Positions 9,494-16,949 of a stretch of DNA of 64,000 nt are shown here, one piece after another. Where the stretch lies: NCBI GenBank assembly GCA_022071955.1, contig JAJVIM010000027.1, forward strand, positions 124,001-188,000. The letters run 5' to 3'. Below the pieces are notes generated by a model. It saw only the letters and a program-made list of their open reading frames with translations. It was not told the DNA's origin and did no database searches. Each line of letters begins with the position of its first letter. Positions within the stretch are counted from its first letter, which is position 1. The stretch is from Anaerolineae bacterium. GTDB taxonomy: Bacteria; Chloroflexota; Anaerolineae; 4572-78; J111. The translations under genes and the position numbers were made by a program.

Positions 9494-9498
9494 CTACG

Positions 9499-9520
9499 GG
9501 GGCGCACTGCGGTGCGCCCC
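9499..9520. terminator. Hairpin after the efflux operon
   Basis: Perfect 9-bp stem GGGGCGCAC/GTGCGCCCC (9499-9507 with 9512-9520) and a 4-base loop, six bases after the stop of the SH3-HlyD gene. It is followed only by TTAAAG, so it is a weak intrinsic terminator or an mRNA 3'-end stabiliser. Confidence 0.6.
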
Positions 9521-9763
9521 TTAAAGTGTGGTATCAAAACAACCTTAAAGAAGCCACCGGGCCTATAGCCGAGTGGTCCCAGGCAGCACATACCTCAAAC
9601 AAATCGCTGTGCCGGCTCACTCCAACACACACACGGTGTGGCGACGGCTCAACCGAGCGCCTGAAAAGCCCTGATTTTGGGGCAGGTTGTGGCCATACCC
9701 CGGGCTATTGGCGTTTGGTTAGATATCCTTGGAGTGTAGCTCTATTAATGAGGAGACAATACT
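9521..9763. other. Intergenic leader, no convincing gene
   Basis: 243 bp between the hairpin and the PRC-barrel gene. An open frame runs on the plus strand but its composition (many Arg/His/Trp, no motif, no ribosome site) is not convincing. TTGGTT near 9715 and TATTAAT near 9743 might belong to a promoter but the spacing is poor. Confidence 0.4.
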
Positions 9764-10090
9764 ATGATCTCAAATAACAATTCAGTGGTCAATAACCAGG
9801 CCAAACGGCTTTTTGAGAGCGGTTCAATTTATCCCGAGCAGGAGAATGGGCTACCTGTAAAAATAAGCCGGGGAATGACAATTTTGACAAGTGAAGGGTG
9901 GGAAGCCGGCAAGGTGGCAGCGGTCGTTGTTGATAACGACAGCCAAAACGTGACGCATGTCCTTCTCACCCGCTCGCGTTCGGTGCCCGATTATCGCCTG
10001 GTGCCGGTAAATCTCATCAAAAAGCTGGATGAAGAGGCTGTCTTACTCGAGATTTGCCATCATGCCATAGAAAACTTACCCGGCCGATAA
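9764..10090 (+). CDS. PRC-barrel-like domain protein
   Basis: Cytoplasmic protein of 108 residues with GAGGAG upstream of ATG 9764. Residues about 28-100 (VKISRGMTILTSEGWEAGKV, VVVDNDSQNVTHVLLT, VPVNLIKKLDEEAVLLE) have the beta-strand rhythm of a PRC barrel: a strand, a glycine turn, V-x-x-V-x-V, then VLLTR. These small barrels are often stress or photosystem-associated adaptor proteins. No catalytic residue is seen. The stop is 69 bp before the Crp/Fnr gene. Family assignment is by pattern only. Confidence 0.65.
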   Translation: MISNNNSVVNNQAKRLFESGSIYPEQENGLPVKISRGMTILTSEGWEAGKVAAVVVDNDSQNVTHVLLTRSRSVPDYRLVPVNLIKKLDEEAVLLEICHHAIENLPGR

Positions 10091-10158
10091 ACAATCTGAT
10101 GCTATTCTCATTCCAGGAAGATTGTCACATGGGCAAACAGGCTGGAAGGGGGTCAATT

Positions 10159-10848
10159 ATGTCTGGTGAATCACCTAACCCATTAATCGATTTACAAAAG
10201 ATTTCATGGCTTAAGGCGTTGGATCAGCCTGGCTGGGATGAACTATTAGCCGCCACGCAACTGCGCTCCTACAACCGTGACGAAGTAATTTTCTTGGAAG
10301 GGGATCTGCCCGAGACATTTTATGTAGTTCAGCGGGGATGGGTCAAGGCGGTCAAGCTTTCGCCGGAAGGGCGCGAACAGATTTTAGACTTTATAGGGCC
10401 GGGCGGACCAATCAATATTGCCCCTGTATTTGCTGAACAACCTCTGCCGGTAACCCTCGTGGCTCTGGAAGCGTCTGCGTTGTGGGCTATTGAGCAGTCA
10501 ACCCTGTTAGATTTACTGGATCGTTACCCGGCAATGACCCGGATGGTGATCCGGGCTTTGGCCGGCCGTTTGCTCTACACCGTATCGTTAATAGAGGATT
10601 TGTCTTTACGCTCGGTCACCGCTCGTTTGGCCAAGCTGTTATTGCTACGGTTGGACGAGGGCGAACAAACCGTTATCTCACGCCGGCGGTGGGCCACACA
10701 GGCTGAGATCGCGGCCCGGCTGGGGACTGTCCCTGATGTAGCTCACCGCGCCTTGCGCAGTTTGGCAGACGAAGGATTGATCCGGATGGACCGCCAGCAG
10801 ATTGTGATTCTGGATTATGCGGGTCTGACAGTTAAAGCCCAATTGTAG
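10159..10848 (+). CDS. Crp/Fnr-family transcriptional regulator
   Basis: Regulator of 229 residues: an N-terminal cyclic-nucleotide-binding-like barrel (about 10-125; FLEGDLPETFYVVQRGWVKAV, SPEGREQILDFIGPG), a dimerisation helix, and a C-terminal winged helix with ATQAEIAARLGTVPDVAHRALRSL at about 178-205. No N-terminal Cys cluster is present, so it is not an FNR-type Fe-S sensor; an effector such as cAMP, NO-haem or another ligand cannot be read. Start ATG 10159 has GGAAGGGGG upstream; ATG 10129 is an alternative. A perfect TGTGAC-4-GTCACA site 6 kb downstream is a plausible target. Confidence 0.88.
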   Translation: MSGESPNPLIDLQKISWLKALDQPGWDELLAATQLRSYNRDEVIFLEGDLPETFYVVQRGWVKAVKLSPEGREQILDFIGPGGPINIAPVFAEQPLPVTLVALEASALWAIEQSTLLDLLDRYPAMTRMVIRALAGRLLYTVSLIEDLSLRSVTARLAKLLLLRLDEGEQTVISRRRWATQAEIAARLGTVPDVAHRALRSLADEGLIRMDRQQIVILDYAGLTVKAQL

Positions 10849-10999
10849 TTGGCCAACAAGCAAGTTAAGCACGTCCAGCCATTGCCTCAACAACGCAAAA
10901 CGCCGGCGAGAAAAAATCGCTAAAGGTGGCCAGAATACCAGGAGTAATGGAACAGTGGATGTCATTTGACTCGATTTACCCAAGAAAAAGGTGCGTTAT

Positions 11000-12796
11000 A
11001 TGTCTTCAAAGCCAAAGCCTATCATTTTCATATTTGAAAAAATCACAAAAGGCCAGCTCAGCCGCGGCATCATTTTTGTTTTGATGATGACAGTTATTTT
11101 GATCTTCTTACTCTTGCCACCTGTCTCGCTGGCGGACCGGTTGTTGAATATTGGTTATCATCGTGTGGGCCCGGGAAACGGGGTTATTAGCGACTCTAAT
11201 GGCGAACAGATTATTGTTTTGTTAACTGGACTAAAACGTTCACTCTGGGTCAAGTTAGAGGTTGTGTCCGGGGCGATGCTGACAGCCGATGATACCCTGT
11301 TCACCGCAGGTAAAAATATCCCGCCTGATCTGAAGATAAGCGGGCCTGTTTATCACATTCAACACCGCGGGGACTCTCCTGCGGCGGCTAAGCTTATTAT
11401 CTCTGTTCCCGCTGGCGTTGGCCCCCTGCACACCCTGGATTTATACACCTGGAATGGTGAAATATGGGCTTGGCTCCCCAACCGCAAAATTTCCGCAGGA
11501 AACGTAATTGAGGCCGAGTTAGATTTTTTGCCTGAGACCGTTGCCATCGTGCAATCAGGCAATGTTGGTGAATTTGGCCAACGTCAGCCAGCGACATTCT
11601 TGCCTGGCCTCTTTACGGAGATGGGCCTTGAATTAAATCCTCAGGAGTTTCTATTAAATAACAATGGTAGTCTTATCGCTACACCTGTGAAAATACCACC
11701 AGAGATCAAAGAATCCGCCGTAACTATTATTCCGACCATTCGCAACTGGAACGACCCGCAGTCTATCCTGTCAAACTCAGTCAACAATTTGCTGCGCAAT
11801 CCCGAAGCCCAGCAACGTCATATTAAAGCGATTGTTGAAATAGTCCAACGCAATACATATCAGGGCATTAACCTTGACTACCGCGGGATTGATCCCGGGT
11901 TGCGCCAGGAGTACACGGGCTTTCTTACTCAACTTCGTCGCGCCCTGCCTGACAACACATACCTTTCCGTTCAGGTCGATATGCCTCGCCCGCTTTCAGC
12001 CGGCGAAGATATTTCAAGCCCTTACGATTGGCAGGCCATTGGCCAAACTGTAGATTTTGTCAAAGTTCCCACCTCGCCTGACCCCAGTGCATTTGCGCCG
12101 GGGGGCGAAATGGAAACGATGCTCGATTGGGCCGTTGGCCAGGTTAATCGATCAAAATTGCAACTGCTCTTTCGGGTTCATAGCGTCGAGCAAATAAACG
12201 GAATTACTTATGACCTCAATTACCAGCGGGCGTGGGTGCAAGCAGGAGAGGTGAAGCTGGTTAATGACTCAGATACCTTCAACCCCGGCCAAAAAATAGA
12301 ATTTACGCTATCGGCTCCATCAACCTCAACCGGAGTTCAGATCGATGACGCCACCGGGACTTATTGGTATGCTTACGTGGATGAGAAGAACCGGCATCAC
12401 ACCGTTTACCTTGAAAACGCAGCCGGCATTACCGACGCGTCGCGACTGGTCGCAAAATACAATCTGCATGGCCTGGTGTTTCAAAACCTGCCTGACAGCA
12501 CCAACGGCGATCGCCCCTGGGAAGTTATTCAGCGTCTTCTCACCTCGAATGATCCTCTGCTTGAAAGCCAATACACGCTGGTTTGGCTGGTACAAAGACA
12601 GGATGGCCGGGTGATGGCGGAGAAAGCCGTTGACCTGACCAACCCCAACTTCGTGTGGATCGCGCCGGAAACCGGTGGTGTTTACGATGTGGCAGCCAGC
12701 ATTTTTTCAAACCAGAAGGCGGGAATGGCGATTCCCCGGGGAAGCGTGAGGGTGTTGGTGACCACGCCCACCCCCGGCCCAGCATCAACACCCTAA
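11000..12796 (+). CDS. Secreted GH18-like protein, catalytic Glu missing
   Basis: Exported protein of 598 residues. After a basic start it has one helix (IIFVLMMTVILIFLLLPPVSLA, about 22-45) that may be a signal peptide or anchor. Residues about 195-370 resemble the GH18 barrel of spore/cell-wall hydrolases: TIIPTIRNW, GINLDYRGID at 289-298, then LSVQVDMP and YDWQAIGQTVDFVKVPT. Where GH18 enzymes have D-x-D-[YF]-E, this protein has N-L-D293-Y-R295, so the proton-donor Glu is an Arg. It is probably a binding protein. A second part (about 400-590) is beta-rich and ends in TPTPGPASTP. Start ATG 11000 chosen over GTG 10991 because AAAAAGG lies eight bases ahead. Confidence 0.7.
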   Translation: MSSKPKPIIFIFEKITKGQLSRGIIFVLMMTVILIFLLLPPVSLADRLLNIGYHRVGPGNGVISDSNGEQIIVLLTGLKRSLWVKLEVVSGAMLTADDTLFTAGKNIPPDLKISGPVYHIQHRGDSPAAAKLIISVPAGVGPLHTLDLYTWNGEIWAWLPNRKISAGNVIEAELDFLPETVAIVQSGNVGEFGQRQPATFLPGLFTEMGLELNPQEFLLNNNGSLIATPVKIPPEIKESAVTIIPTIRNWNDPQSILSNSVNNLLRNPEAQQRHIKAIVEIVQRNTYQGINLDYRGIDPGLRQEYTGFLTQLRRALPDNTYLSVQVDMPRPLSAGEDISSPYDWQAIGQTVDFVKVPTSPDPSAFAPGGEMETMLDWAVGQVNRSKLQLLFRVHSVEQINGITYDLNYQRAWVQAGEVKLVNDSDTFNPGQKIEFTLSAPSTSTGVQIDDATGTYWYAYVDEKNRHHTVYLENAAGITDASRLVAKYNLHGLVFQNLPDSTNGDRPWEVIQRLLTSNDPLLESQYTLVWLVQRQDGRVMAEKAVDLTNPNFVWIAPETGGVYDVAASIFSNQKAGMAIPRGSVRVLVTTPTPGPASTP

Positions 12797-12823
12797 CCGT
12801 GCCAACGGTCGCTCGCTATAGCT

Positions 12824-12845
12824 CCCGTTAAAAAACGGGTTGTTT
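12824..12845 (+). terminator. Short intrinsic terminator after the GH18-like gene
   Basis: Stem CCCGTT/AACGGG (12824-12829 with 12834-12839), loop AAAA, followed by TTGTTTT. It is short (6 bp) but has the loop and T-rich tail of an intrinsic terminator, 28 bp after the stop. Confidence 0.55.
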
Positions 12846-12935
12846 TGGGGCGGCATTCAAGCCGATTCAGCAAATAAGCGATCTCACGTAACCGCACCAA
12901 ATATTGATCTTACCAACCCAGACAGGGAACAGATT

Positions 12936-13142
12936 ATGAAAATCTCTAACTTGAAGCGTTTAGTTTGGATTTGGGTAATGGCTCTGTTTGCAATCCTGTT
13001 TGGCTTAATGACTGTTATCTCAAGTGATTCAGGGTTATTGAACCAGATAGCCAGGCAGATTGCCGGCATTTATATGCCGCTTGTGATTTGGTTTAACTAT
13101 GTGGCCGGTTTTGCTTACATAGGGGCCGCAATTGGTTTGTAA
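12936..13142 (+). CDS. Small membrane protein (68 aa)
   Basis: From ATG 12936 (AGGGAA upstream) the protein has a short basic N-terminus (MKISNLKR) and two hydrophobic segments, LVWIWVMALFAILFGLMTVI (about 9-28) and MPLVIWFNYVAGFAYIGAAI (about 47-66). The topology suggests a two-helix integral protein. No family is recognised. It lies 161 bp before the FtsX-type permease and could be an accessory subunit, but nothing in the sequence shows that. Confidence 0.6.
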   Translation: MKISNLKRLVWIWVMALFAILFGLMTVISSDSGLLNQIARQIAGIYMPLVIWFNYVAGFAYIGAAIGL

Positions 13143-13303
13143 CTCATCCAGAATGGTCAATGTTGCCCAGTTTGATAACCGGCACGGCACTCATCATTAT
13201 GGTTGTATTTAGAGTCCAAACGCGGCTGGCTATCGTGTGCCAGCATCTCAATCAAATTTTAGAAAATTTATCGTAGATAAACAAAGCGAAATCGGAGTTC
13301 GCA

Positions 13304-15703
13304 ATGGGTGTCATTCGTTACAAAATTTGGTATGACCTGTGGGAAAATAAAGGTCGCACCTGGCGGGTTGTAGCAATCATCGCCATTGGCGCCTTTGCCA
13401 TTGGCGCCATTTTGGGCGGCAAGGAGTTTATTAATCTTGATGTCGCCAGCACCTGGCATGCCACTAATCCTGCCACCATTGGCCTGATAGTGGAACCGGC
13501 TGTAGGTAACACTGTTATTGAAAGCCTGGAGAACCTAAAAGAAGTTGACGTAGTGGAAGGCTGGTTTCAGGATACCACGGTGCAGTGGCGGCGCACCCCC
13601 ACCGACCCATGGCAACCAGCCACGTTGGTAGCGTTGGACGATTATGAAGAGCAAACCATCAGGTTGGTTACTCTAGATAAAGGCAGGTGGCCCCAGCGCA
13701 AGCTGATGGGGGTGCAGCGCGGCTTCGAAGTGGGCGCGGGGGACAGCTTCTACCTGAAGATCGATGACAAAATAAGGCAAGTTGAGGCAAATGGGGTATT
13801 GTATAACGCCGCTCACCCTTCGGCTTTTCTATCAGCTGAACCGATGTTCTTTACCACAAGTGAACGTTTTACCCAATTAACCGGCGAGCCAAATCGCAGC
13901 CTGATTCTGGCCACCATTCCGGATTTCAGTGAGGTCAGGGTACAGGCCGCAGCTGATTTGCTGCAGCAGGACCTGGAAAAACAAAACATTGAGGTAAAAC
14001 CAGCGATGTCCGCACCGGGTGGGTTTAAAACCCGCACGGCCCGGCCCGACCAGTTTACTAATCAGGATGCCCTTGATAGCATCTTCTTCATCTTAAGCAT
14101 AATGGCTGTGGCTATGTTGATTTTAGGGTTGTTTCTGGTTTACAACACCATAAATGCTATCATCGCCTATCAGGTTAGCCAGATTGGGATGATGAAAGCG
14201 GTTGGGGCCAGAATTCACCAAATATTATTGATCTATTTCACACTGGTGTTGGTCTACGCATTTTTGGCGCTACTGATTGCCGTGCCGATGGGGACGCTGG
14301 CCGCCCATGGGCTGCGGACAATCATGGTCAAGCGGGTAGGGATGATCCCCGGCCCTTTTGCTATTTCCCAAACTGCGGTTGTGGTTCAAACCGCCATTAC
14401 CCTGTTAGCGCCACCACTGGTCTCGTTAGTACCGATTTTAGGTGGTGCGCGTGTAACGGTGCGAGAGGCCATCAGCACCTATGGGGTGGGGCGAGCATCC
14501 GGCCTGCTTGACCATTTACTTGCCAAACTTCAATTTATTCCTCGTCTGGTCACGCTGACCATTAGTAACACTTTTGCCAACAAGAAGCGGGTGCTTTTTA
14601 CCCAGCTCAGCCTGGTTGGAGCCGGTGTAGTTTTTATGATGGTCATGAATACCCGCACCACTCTTACCTATACCTTTGATGACGCGCTCCTGTCAATCTA
14701 CCAGGCTAACGTGATGCTCGAACTAAAAGATGAAGCCCGTATCAGCGTTATCGAGAGAATTGCCACACGTCAGCGGGAAATTAAGGCAGTAGAAGTGTGG
14801 GGTGTAGCCAAAGGGACCGCCCGACTCAAGGGGGCCGCAGCCTCAAACGAGGATAACAGTATAACCCTACGGGGAATACCCGTTCCCGCCGCCACTTACA
14901 GCCCGGTTATACGGGCCGGACGCTGGTTGCAACCTGGAGACGATTATTCGGTTGTTTTAAGCAATGAGTTGGCCGCAGAAATGGGGGTAGATGTAGGTGA
15001 TTGGATCACGATTGATATTCCCACCCGGCGAGAGTCGCACTGGCATGTAGTGGGTTTAGTGTTTGAGCCGGTAGACCAGGAGTCGGCTATTGTACCTCGC
15101 GATACGCTGCTCAAGGAAATAGGGCAGGTAGGGCGGGGCACATCAATCAAGGTGCAAACCTGGGCCATCGATGCAGCAACCGAGGCGGCGGTAGCTGATC
15201 AACTACGCAGCCGATATGAATCGCAAGGTTACGAGGTTTTAGCCAGCAATCAGGATACTGCATACCGGCTTGTGGCGGAACGCTCCCGAAAAATGGCGTT
15301 GTTGTTTATTATCTTAACCGGTATGGCCTCAATGACGGCCATTGTTGGGGCCGTGGCTCTCAGCGGCACGCTGACCATCAACGTTCTGGACCGAACGCGG
15401 GAAATCGGCATTATGCGAGCCATCGGAGCCTCGGCCTGGGCGGTAGCCGGGCAGTTTATAGGTGAAGGGTTGATTTTGGCCTGGCTGAGCTGGCTGCTGG
15501 CCATCCCCTTGAGTATTCCGGTGGGACGTATGGTCATCAGCACCCTGGCCCGGGTGATGAATATCGAGTTGATCTATCAGATCTCCTTCGGCGGATTTCT
15601 GTACTGGCTGTTCATTGTAACTATACTGGCTGTGATTGCCAGTTGGTTTCCAGCCCAAAAGGCTGCTCAGACAAGCGTACGGGAAAGTTTGGCTTACGCC
15701 TAA
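13304..15703 (+). CDS. FtsX/MacB-type ABC transporter permease (two-module)
   Basis: Membrane protein of 799 residues with the duplicated layout of LolE-like or lipid/peptide exporters: a helix (about 22-42), an extracytoplasmic MacB-PCD-like domain to about residue 260, three helices (about 262-390), another helix near 430, a second extracytoplasmic domain, then three helices at about 670-790. The FtsX signatures are clear: SQIGMMKAVGARIHQILLIY in the first half and TREIGIMRAIGASAWAVAGQF in the second. No ATPase gene is adjacent, so its LolD/MacB-type partner must be elsewhere. GGAG precedes ATG 13304. Confidence 0.9.
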   Translation: MGVIRYKIWYDLWENKGRTWRVVAIIAIGAFAIGAILGGKEFINLDVASTWHATNPATIGLIVEPAVGNTVIESLENLKEVDVVEGWFQDTTVQWRRTPTDPWQPATLVALDDYEEQTIRLVTLDKGRWPQRKLMGVQRGFEVGAGDSFYLKIDDKIRQVEANGVLYNAAHPSAFLSAEPMFFTTSERFTQLTGEPNRSLILATIPDFSEVRVQAAADLLQQDLEKQNIEVKPAMSAPGGFKTRTARPDQFTNQDALDSIFFILSIMAVAMLILGLFLVYNTINAIIAYQVSQIGMMKAVGARIHQILLIYFTLVLVYAFLALLIAVPMGTLAAHGLRTIMVKRVGMIPGPFAISQTAVVVQTAITLLAPPLVSLVPILGGARVTVREAISTYGVGRASGLLDHLLAKLQFIPRLVTLTISNTFANKKRVLFTQLSLVGAGVVFMMVMNTRTTLTYTFDDALLSIYQANVMLELKDEARISVIERIATRQREIKAVEVWGVAKGTARLKGAAASNEDNSITLRGIPVPAATYSPVIRAGRWLQPGDDYSVVLSNELAAEMGVDVGDWITIDIPTRRESHWHVVGLVFEPVDQESAIVPRDTLLKEIGQVGRGTSIKVQTWAIDAATEAAVADQLRSRYESQGYEVLASNQDTAYRLVAERSRKMALLFIILTGMASMTAIVGAVALSGTLTINVLDRTREIGIMRAIGASAWAVAGQFIGEGLILAWLSWLLAIPLSIPVGRMVISTLARVMNIELIYQISFGGFLYWLFIVTILAVIASWFPAQKAAQTSVRESLAYA

Positions 15704-15942
15704 CATACACGCCACCACTTGGTAACGGCAGAGCACGGCCGTATTCAGAATTACAAATTTCACGAAAGGAATCGGACATTAATTTACTTAGTTTGTGTTT
15801 TGACAAGATACTGCGGGCGAAGTCGACTTGGTCAGATCCAGCTAGCTCAAAGCCTGGCAAAAGCAGAACGGCGAGTGTGAGTGTGGGATATCAGCCAGCC
15901 TTGCCGGGCGCCCTTCGGCTTTCGGACGCCTGAAACTGCCCC
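15704..15942. other. Intergenic region after the FtsX gene
   Basis: No credible gene. TTGACA occurs at 15800-15805 but only a poor -10 (TCGACT, 15823-15828) follows at 17 bp. The stretch leads into the hairpin series described separately and may be its 5' part. Confidence 0.4.
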
Positions 15943-16046
15943 GGCCGGGGTGAACCGGTCCCAGCCAGTCCCGGCCAAGCCGTCGCTGTTTGAGTGGCGG
16001 CTGGAGAAGGCAAAAAGCCGGGACGGACAGTCGTCCCGGCTTTTTT
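15943..16046 (+). ncRNA. Structured RNA / attenuator candidate ending in a terminator
   Basis: Three consecutive stems. First: GGCCGGG/CCCGGCC (15943-15949 with 15970-15976) enclosing GTGAACCGGTCCCAGCCAGT. Second: a 10-bp stem AGCCGTCGCT/AGTGGCGGCT (15978-15987 with 15993-16002) that closes only if two G-U pairs are allowed, which favours RNA over DNA function. Third: the intrinsic terminator at 16013-16046. It does not match a riboswitch consensus that I can name. It could be the leader of the oxidase operon, a small RNA, or the 3' end of the FtsX transcript. Confidence 0.45.
16013..16046 (+). terminator. Strong intrinsic terminator
   Basis: Perfect 13-bp stem AAAAGCCGGGACG/CGTCCCGGCTTTT (16013-16025 with 16032-16044), 6-base loop GACAGT, and a run of six T at 16041-16046. 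Because the stem begins with A4 it could also work on the minus strand. It insulates the oxidase operon from upstream transcription. Confidence 0.88.
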
Positions 16047-16120
16047 GGGGTTGGATTCACTCCAGTACCCTGGTTCGGTTCTATATTTGCCCGTGTTTAA
16101 CTTTTTTTCTTACTAAATAT

Positions 16121-16163
16121 TGTGACAAAAGTCACATACTGTCTCTGCCATCTCCAATATACT
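16121..16163 (+). promoter_or_regulatory. Crp/Fnr-family site and -10 box of the oxidase operon
   Basis: Perfect 16-bp palindrome TGTGACAAAAGTCACA at 16121-16136, matching the CRP-family consensus TGTGA-N6-TCACA. TATACT at 16158-16163 is a good -10 hexamer and no -35 hexamer is seen. If transcription starts seven bases after the -10 (about 16170), the palindrome is centred at -41.5, the standard class II activator position. The leader to ATG 16330 would be about 160 nt. The regulator at 10159 is a local candidate to bind it. Confidence 0.75.
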
Positions 16164-16329
16164 GATGGTGAAGCCTGTAAAATTGTCCCCACAGGCAGTT
16201 TCTTGCCAATTTTAATCTCAATTGGTAACTACTGAGCCTCTCCCTCTCCCCGGGCGCGATAAGCGGGCAAGACGATGGCCAGTAGTTACCCCAATAAAAT
16301 AGTTTTGAACCTGGAGGGTAAATTGAACT

Positions 16330-16899
16330 ATGTTTGATTTAAACAACGTCGACTCAACCTTGGTACTTTTCGGGCAAACTATGGCCTACACATTTTATAG
16401 TATCGCCATTATCCTGGTAGTTGGCTGGTTTGGCTGGAAAATCACAACCGAAAGCGCCAGTAACAAGGTCAACCCCACTCTGTTCTATTCTTTTGTTGGG
16501 TTTCTCACCGTTTTAGGGATGTCTTTGCATTTGATTACTGCGCAAACAATTCCCTGGGTAGAGATGGATTTAAATCGATCTGACTTTACGCCTGACAAAG
16601 TTTTCGATATTACGGTTAAAGATCACAAATTTCACCTACCCACCGAAAAATTAACCATCGATTGCCGGGACACCGTGCTGTTCAATGTAACTTCAGAAGA
16701 CCTCACCTATGGGTTTGGATTATTCCGACAGGATAATTCAATGGTATTGCAGATGCAGGTTGTCCCGGGCCACAAAAACGATATATTGTGGCAATTTAAT
16801 AAACCCGGGGTTTACAACATCCGTTCCACCGAATACTCAGGTCCTAAAGGATTCAATATGATTGAAAAAGATGCGGTTGAAGTTGTTGGTTGTCAGTAA
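16330..16899 (+). CDS. Haem-copper oxidase/NOR subunit II-like protein without CuA site
   Basis: Membrane-anchored protein of 189 residues: two helices (about 18-38 and 50-71) and an extracytoplasmic cupredoxin fold (about 88-189; VFDITVKDHKFHLPTEKL). In cytochrome c oxidases the CuA ligands lie in H...C-x3-C-x3-H-x2-M. Here the aligned positions are Y127, S166, S170, G174 and M177, so all but Met are lost. CuA-less subunits II occur in quinol oxidases and several NO-reductase families, which suggests that the complex takes electrons from quinol. It is 50 bp upstream of the catalytic subunit in one operon. GGAGGG lies 11 bases before ATG. The DNA looks richer in A+T than its neighbours. Confidence 0.78.
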   Translation: MFDLNNVDSTLVLFGQTMAYTFYSIAIILVVGWFGWKITTESASNKVNPTLFYSFVGFLTVLGMSLHLITAQTIPWVEMDLNRSDFTPDKVFDITVKDHKFHLPTEKLTIDCRDTVLFNVTSEDLTYGFGLFRQDNSMVLQMQVVPGHKNDILWQFNKPGVYNIRSTEYSGPKGFNMIEKDAVEVVGCQ

Positions 16900-16949
16900 A
16901 TTCCTAAAAACAAAAATTACCATCTAACCGAAAGAAACGAGATTAGATA

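Noticed and set aside
9526..9777. Plus-strand open frame of about 83 codons before the PRC-barrel gene
   Set aside because: No ribosome site, no motif, biased composition, and it overlaps the better-supported gene start at 9764.
15943..16002. Cobalamin or c-di-GMP riboswitch
   Set aside because: GGTGAACCGG and AGTCCCGGCC recall B12 boxes, but the GGGAA and GCCACTG elements are missing, and no GGCAAACC/ACGCAAAGCC pair for GEMM is present.
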